Shown here piece by piece: positions 58,112 to 64,000 of a stretch of 64,000 nt of DNA (position 1 is the first letter of the stretch; each line of letters begins with the position of its first letter). Location of the stretch: the NCBI GenBank assembly GCA_036852015.1, contig JAANDG010000004.1:1-64000 (forward strand), in the 5' to 3' direction. Below the pieces are notes generated by a model that searched no databases, was not told where the DNA came from, and saw only the letters and a list, made by a program, of their open reading frames with translations. The DNA is from Pelodera strongyloides. Lineage: Eukaryota > Nematoda > Chromadorea > Rhabditida > Rhabditidae. A program made the translations under genes and the position numbers.

Positions 58112-59091
58112 TGTCACTAGTTTGGTTAGCGGTGGCTATGTAATGTAAATTTTTTGGTAAATTTGGTCTTGTAGAAGTAACGTTTTTCGGTATGTTTCAT
58201 CCCTGCTGTAATAATTTTGTGGAGGGTAATGAATATTGTGCAACGTCGCAGATAGTTCAGACTTTAGTGCATTACGTCTGTACGTCTGTAGTCCATTGTT
58301 TGTGGTTTAAGTTTTATTTTTGATTTTGATTGATAGATTGCTGTTTTCTTTAGAAGAGAAAAAGCATTGCGCGGAGATGAAAACCGAGAAATGAGCAAGT
58401 TGCGTGATCGTATGCGTTATTTGGTGTCGACAATTGCACGGTACGGTATTATTTCACATTTATTTTGTATTTCTTTGTTTTGTTATTTTCCGAGTATTAC
58501 CTGTAAACTTGTTTTTTTCAATGAATGATCAGCGCTTTTCTGAAAACAACTAACTTTATGAGATGTAGTAATAATTATTGAAGTGATAACTGAAAAATGT
58601 ATATGTTTCGGGGTTGGGTTTAAAACGAAATACCGGACGGTTTTTGAAACACATCGAGTACACCGGCATTCTTACGCAGCCTATCCAAATGAACATAAAT
58701 AAGAATAAAAAATCGAGCTAGATTCCAGAAAATTAGCATAAATGAATTCAGCCGTCGAGTTGTCCACGATGCGGGCCGGTATTTCGCTTTAAAACGTTCC
58801 GTAAAAATCGTACATTAAGCACCTCGGCGACCTCGGGAAGCCATTGCAAAGTTATGTATTTTGAATGGAATTTATCACGCAAATTGAGCTGACGTTAGGT
58901 TTGGTCATTAGGAGACTAATGTAAGGCCACCTGCACCTCGAGTATCCACGAACTTTTGGCATTTCACTTTTACATTTTATTTAATATTTGTTTTTTTCTC
59001 TTTCAGAATCAGTGACAAACTGGTGGAAACTGTCGAGGATACGGAGTTTATGGAGGAACTTGACATTGATAATTATGATTATGAAAATTAG
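56778..59091 (+). CDS. RING-coiled-coil protein with RFWD3-like RING (6 exons, complete)
   Basis: Exons 56778-56825, 57155-57240, 57593-57662, 57883-58034, 58354-58440 and 59007-59091 (TAG) all join in phase, giving 175 codons. The RING (residues 11-51) reads CGVCYM, then VALRCGHVFGEECAVEW, then HNCPMC. The fifth usual zinc ligand is Gly34 (CGHVFG), as I recall for RFWD3, an E3 ligase of the replication-stress response; the text after the RING (LLRLYNTPR) also fits. Residues 85-150 form a charged coiled coil (KNRVKELRDKLKVRKNRIRE). The protein ends in an acidic, Tyr-containing tail (DIDNYDYEN). RFWD3 would continue into WD40 repeats; this gene stops. It is likely a nuclear E3 ligase or adaptor, by inference. 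The exon 2 donor is AG/GTTCGG. A (TTA)n tract lies in intron 4 and element A in intron 5. Confidence 0.88.
58043..58111. repeat. (TTA)n microsatellite
   Basis: About 22 ATT/TTA triplets directly after the exon 4 donor of the RING gene. Confidence 0.95.
58619..58794. mobile_element. element A copy in RING-gene intron
   Basis: TTTAAAACGAAATACCGGAC at the left and CGGGCCGGTATTTCGCTTTA at the right, between exons 5 and 6. Confidence 0.88.
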
Positions 59092-59116
59092 CATACTCAA
59101 ATTGCCTCAGCTAACT

Positions 59117-59248
59117 ACTTAAAGTGGTATGACAGGTGGTTTGTGAAGTCCTAGACAACTGCACTTCCTTATATGCAAACTTCGGTGTCCTTCGTGGCGA
59201 TGTTGCTGTCCATAATATATTTCACAACCACGTTTCATACCGTTTTAA
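59117..59248. mobile_element. C-type inverted-repeat element
   Basis: CTTAAAGTGGTATGACAGGT at the left and CCACGTTTCATACCGTTTTA at the right. It begins 26 bases past the RING gene stop, probably within its 3' UTR. Confidence 0.8.
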
Positions 59249-59678
59249 TGTAAGGATTCGCATTTTTATTTTATACTAGTAGTTTATTTACTCTCTGTTC
59301 TCTGTCTTTTTAGTCTGTCCATGTTTCAGTTAGAATATGTGGTTTAAACTTCAGTTTATGATTTAGAGATTAGAAAAGAAAACGAGGCAACTTTTTCATT
59401 AGCACTCTTTCTATGCAATACATGAGTTAGCAAATCGGACGCGCTTTATTACCGTTTTATAGAATTCGGCCTTACACAGCCACAGCGTCCTTTTTGTTAT
59501 TTCATGTTTAGCATATTATTTCTGGTTCTTACTTCTTACCAAGTTTTACTAGCACCTTGTTAAATGGCCAGGCTCGCTGAAGGTTAATATTTGTAACCAG
59601 TGCTTTTTTATCACCGCTTCACGAGCATGACCCTTTAACCCTTTAACTTTCTTTTGTTTTGTTTGTTCTGATTGTATT

Positions 59679-60020
59679 ATGTTTTTGCTAATCAAAAGAA
59701 AACTATGGTGTCGATCATTGAAAGTGATTGCGTTGAGTTTTCCGGTGCTTTTCTGTTTCGATATTAGGTCGGATATATCAACTAGACCCCTGGTTTATTA
59801 TTCTCTAATGAAAATCGTGGTGTTCTTTATGAAGCACCGCACCGTTATGAATTTTGACCTAGGATCTATTGTCTCACATATTTTTTCTCTATTTATAACT
59901 GTCTCGTTTTGGTTTTCTACTTACATTGATTTAGTTTTTACTGATAATCGCAATGCGTTGTTAGCAATGAGTAGATGTTTGCGTTGTTATGTCATCGTAG
60001 ATCATTCGCCTTCGGTGTAG
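59679..60020 (+). pseudogene. possible LINE endonuclease relic
   Basis: A 113-codon frame ends YIDLVFTDNRNALLAMS followed by DHSPSV. This resembles the ..LDLVFTN...DHSPV.. end of LINE endonuclease domains. The first two thirds do not look like an endonuclease, so this is at best a decayed fragment. Confidence 0.3.
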
Positions 60021-60147
60021 TTAAAGCGGTATGGCGCGTGGTTTTCGTAACAAATGTTTGACCTGCGGCACATTATGGAACTCAGAACTCGGCAATAATA
60101 CATGTGGAGCTACTCTTGTAAAACCACGGGCTACATCTTTACCGCTT
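60021..60147. mobile_element. C-type inverted-repeat element
   Basis: TTAAAGCGGTATGGCGCGTGG at the left. AAACCACGGGC and CTTTACCGCTTA at the right. Confidence 0.75.
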
Positions 60148-62537
60148 ATGTACGAAAGCTACTATAGTAATCAATGATGACCGACCAACATCAAACAAGC
60201 AGTTACTATTTGCTTTATTAACTACATCACGTATATTTTCTCGTTTGGTGATTGCATTTTTCCACTGGGGCCGGTCCCCTTTGTGTGTGTGTATTGTATC
60301 ACTAGGTCTATGTATATTTGCCAACGGCGAGCTTTCTGACTTATCCTACTGGTATATATTAATCTGTAAATAAAGGAATGTACATAATTTGGTGGTTTTA
60401 TGTGGAATTTCATGTCATCGTGGATTGTTTGAAGTGTGCGCGGTGAGTTCTGTAAGTTCTGTTGGTGCGCCGAAGAAATTGTCGCGTGTTCTGTGCGGCA
60501 CTAGCGCCGCTCGCAAGGGTGCTTACTCATGCTACGGCGGTAATCAGTTGGCTAACAATAAGATGCGTCTATTAAGCATTTAAACTGTGGTTTTCATAAA
60601 AAAAATATTTGTCGATGCACACCTTGGAGTAGTGTTATAAACATTGCACATGCCATCTAAAGTCCACGATTCTTCTTTATTGGTCAGTCTCGTGGAAATC
60701 GTAAAATTATTCCTTACTGCCTTTTGTTGTGTCCTAAGAAATCATACGGGATCGAGCCAGAGTTCTCAAACAACAATAAGTTTTAAAAAGTTGCTCTTTG
60801 TGTTCTTAGCTGACCAAAGTAAGTATCGGAATGGTTAATGAATTAGTTCTCTGAAGTTCTCATGGAATTTTTGAATACGAGCAGTCACACCTTCTTAGCA
60901 TATATTAGGCTGAAGACAATGCTGGCCGGGTGAGTTATTCTGCTTCTTTTGGGGCGTCTGAGGTTTCTATATGAATATGTATGCTTTGAAGTTGCAAGTT
61001 TTGAAGTAGTTTGACTATTCTAGTCTTCAAGAGCAGTGATGCGTGTGCTAATTGAGCAGTTGAACATTTTTGGTGATAGGCACGTTCAGTCAGAAGTTGA
61101 TGCTCTGAGAGTATCATATCCACATCCTAAGGAGACGGTTGGTCGTATATAAGAAAAGAAAGAAACCATTTGGCGACGGTTCCCTGGTCTTCGTGGACCA
61201 CACCAAATTGGTGACATTGTCATGATCAAGTTTTCTTGAAAACCGTCATCAACTGATCACCACATGGTCAATTGCTGGTCAAATTTTTTGTTTTCGGTGA
61301 AAACCTTTTGCTGACCGGCTACAAGCGGGTTTTCTGTTGTCTGGGTCTGGGTGATCTGTCAATTTTTGCTTATCTCATAAACTATTCATTATCTAATCGT
61401 TTTCATTTATTCTTTCTGTACTTCTGCATTTTGTTTTGGTGCATTTTTGGGTTTCATTCTTTGCTTTCTTTTCATTCCGCGACTTACGTAGCCAGACAGT
61501 GGTTGCAATAAGGCAATAATATTGTCCTCCGATAGCCACTAGACCACAAAATTGACTTTTCAATTGTTTTTCTTATTTATTTGAAGCGACCTACTGTATC
61601 CAGACGAACAATTTACACAATATTCTTCTTGCTTTTGGATTCTTCAACGTTCCACGCACGACGACGTATGATACACGCCCAAAGAGTCGTGCATCGGTAG
61701 ATTATAGATAATTATGTTTTCCTCCTCAAGTGGATTTGTGCCTTCCTTTATGTCGACTCTTTGAGTTATTTCCTTATGCCATCTATGTATTAAAAAAAAC
61801 AAGCTAGCTAGACATACTACTTGCCTATAATTTACAAAGAAATAAAGGTCGACGTAACCAAAGCTGACGTGAATTACGTTAGAAAAAGCGCGTTTCAATC
61901 TAATCGTAAACAGATGCGCAAAAGGCAGAAAAGCTTCCTTATTTGCTCATTAAAATGGTGGGGTCGGAAAGGCGAGATGTAATTGTGGTTAGATAACTTT
62001 AGCAAGATAGGCGCTATTTCCGGCTTAGTTTTTTAGATAAATTATTGTTAGTTCCTTATTTAAGTTTAGAACTTCTAAATAAAGCTTGCGCGACATTTTA
62101 TGTTCGTAATGAATGTTATGTTAGTTGTTATGTGTTATTTTAATAAATGATTGGTATTGTTTGAAAATTGGTAAATTGCTGAAGCTTCGAGTTAGAAGTT
62201 AGATAACTTCAGCGGGATAGGCTCATTTTTTCGATTAAGTTCCAGTACCCTTATTCAAAGCTGTTACATGAAGCCAAAATTAAAAATTAATTTTAAACTT
62301 GGTTAAACATTCCTTGAAAATTCCTTTCCTGGAACTAGGTATGTCAGATTAGGGCATGATTTATGCCAAAGTAAAGTGGGCTATAAATTCTGTGATTACA
62401 ATAAATTAAAATATTTTCCTTATGTAGTTTCTTTGTTTTTACTACACATTTCAAGCACTTCCTTATGTGATACATCAAAATGTATGGGGGTCTGGGTAGA
62501 CACCCAGACACACTAACTCTAGACATTGCTTTTTCAT
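60148..62537. other. intergenic DNA, nothing firm
   Basis: AATAAA at 60369-60374 could serve the RING gene but is 1.3 kb away. A polar 62-codon minus-strand frame at 60935-61123 (ERAYHQKCSTAQLAHASLLL) looks protein-like but has no clear splice or start context. No family is recognised. Confidence 0.35.
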
Positions 62538-62700
62538 TTTAGAGCGTTGTAACGGCCGGTTTTTGAAATATATGTGTTCTCATGCATTATATGCAAATGA
62601 GTATGATTAGGATAAAAAATAGACACAAAATTCAAAATGGAGCTAATTAGGAATGCAGTTGCAGGATATGTTTCAAAAATTGGCGTTGTACCGTTTTAAT
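62538..62700. mobile_element. element A variant
   Basis: TTTAGAGCGTTGTAACGGCC at the left and ATTGGCGTTGTACCGTTTTA at the right, both diverged. Confidence 0.65.
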
Positions 62701-64000
62701 TGTTGAATCCTGCCATAAAATGTTTCTACTGTGGCCCGGTTGTATATCCTATACGGTGTGGTCCAATTTATGCTTAAGCGCCGTTTGATACGCATGGCGA
62801 GCAACTGCGCGCCAATGTCACGCCGCTCGCGGGTTTGCGCTCCATGGCCACGTTGTTGGTCGACCTTAGCTAATAATTTTATCATTTTTTGTAGCTGACG
62901 GACTGTGCTTTCTTCCTATCTGTTCTTCAGCTTCAATTTGAATCCCGTTAGCTACATAGCAATATTAAAGAATCTATGTCCTCGGTGGAATTATGCATAA
63001 AAACGTATAGCTGAAATGTCAGCCATGGCCATGCTTGCAAATATTTTTCTGCATGTTTAAGTTGAAGAATTTTAAGTTTAAATTTTAAGTAAATTCGTTG
63101 GTAAACACGGAAACAATTTAGTTTCTCAGCACGCTACATTCATATATGATATATAATTCGTGAATTTTTGATTTCCAAAAAATCTGGCATCGCGGATGTG
63201 TTATGGAGTTTTTCACATCATAGAACTAGATAGACGGGCGGGAGTAAAAATTTTGTCGTTGATTAGTAAATGGCACTTGCTGGGCAGTGGGCAGTGGGCC
63301 CCGTTCATCAACCGAAATCAGGTGTTTGTTTGTTATATGGTTTTTTCCCAAACGTTGCCCACCCTTAGCTTTTAGACAACAGAAGCTAGTTGAAATTCGT
63401 ACGTATCTCTCCATAGCTATATATAGGATTTGATAAAAATATTGTAACTTGTATGACCTTGGGCAGGTGCCTACTGTATTTTATTTCAAGGTTGATTCCT
63501 TTATTTGTTTGTACGGAACTAGTTCAATGTTTGTCTCTTTTTACATTTATCCCTGATTACCTCAGCATAACAAAAACACATCCACGCGCTAATGAGAAGC
63601 AAATATGACACTCTTTTTATATATATTTTCCCCAGTCTTTGCATGGCTTCGTGTGTGGTCCACCTAAGGACCTAAGGGGCGGACCATGCCACCGAACCTT
63701 GAATAATTGCCAATTAGCCATAAATATGGACTTTTATTTGAAACTTTTGGCTATTTTTGTTTAGGAATAAGCACGCATATTTGACTTGCACACAAAGATA
63801 TCGATTAAAGGGTCAGGCTCACGAGAAAGTCATGTGGTCATGTGGCTTGAAAATACTCAGATTGTGCGGCTGTCCAATGCGAACATATCCACGTAAATCG
63901 TAAAGCATGAAACCTACAATCCAGCCAGTTATTTGGCAAAACTACCACCGGAAACATACTGTAGCTGCATAGTAAAAACATAGAAACGGATATAGTTCAA
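62701..64000. other. intergenic DNA with a truncated inverted-repeat element
   Basis: 62780-62850 carries the GCACGCC-type GC-rich repeat. From 63808, TTAAAGGGTCAGGCTCACGA matches the left part of a repeat at about 20985-21030 and runs off the window end. No gene is supported. Confidence 0.4.

Noticed and set aside
60935..61123. 62-codon minus-strand frame with polar, helical composition
   Set aside because: There is no convincing start context, splice site or family. Kept only as a note in the intergenic entry.

Overview
The window looks like eukaryotic nuclear DNA from an invertebrate, most probably a nematode. It is AT-rich. Genes are split into short exons whose acceptors mostly read TTTCAG or TTTTAG. 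The bestrophin has the nematode-style run of residues ([26 protein letters not shown]). There is no operon or ribosome-binding-site logic and no phage or bacterial gene. The species cannot be named from sequence alone.

Six genes were assembled by hand from exons with matching splice phases. 1.3-4.2 kb (+): a glycogen-targeting subunit of protein phosphatase 1 (PPP1R3 type, RVxF motif plus CBM21). 9.6-16.2 kb (-): a bestrophin anion channel. 29.8-34.4 kb (-): a PTPDC1-like dual-specificity phosphatase, complete at 392 codons. 36.4-39.9 kb (-): a MOB3-type kinase adaptor, complete at 226 codons. 40.5-44.9 kb (-): a Gly/Cys-, Pro- and Asn-rich protein of unknown function with an open 5' end. 56.8-59.1 kb (+): a RING-coiled-coil protein whose RING resembles RFWD3. 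Further candidate minus-strand exons lie at 50.4-51.8 kb, one of them present as a decayed duplicate. Several of these families act in phosphorylation and dephosphorylation or ubiquitin signalling, but nothing shows that they work together.

The rest is repeat-rich. About 20 copies of a roughly 180-bp palindromic element (called A here, ends TTTAAAGCGAAATACCGG) are scattered through the window and occupy most of the larger bestrophin introns. At least five other inverted-repeat families also end in TTTAAAG, and neighbouring elements often share one TTTAAAG at their junction. Long hairpins include a near-perfect 480-bp one at 43.0-43.5 kb inside an intron. A tandem satellite of about 27 copies of a ~157-bp unit fills 46.1-50.4 kb and shows a higher-order period of about 1.26 kb (8 units). 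A 280-bp duplication lies on both sides of it. A decayed LINE 3' end sits at 54.8-55.5 kb, and a second copy of only its last 50 bp lies at 40.7 kb. tRNA-derived fragments and long microsatellites (GT, CA, GA, CT, TTA, poly-C) complete the picture.

Exon limits are hand-called from splice signals and reading-frame continuity; no alignment was run. Family names rest on recognising conserved motifs.
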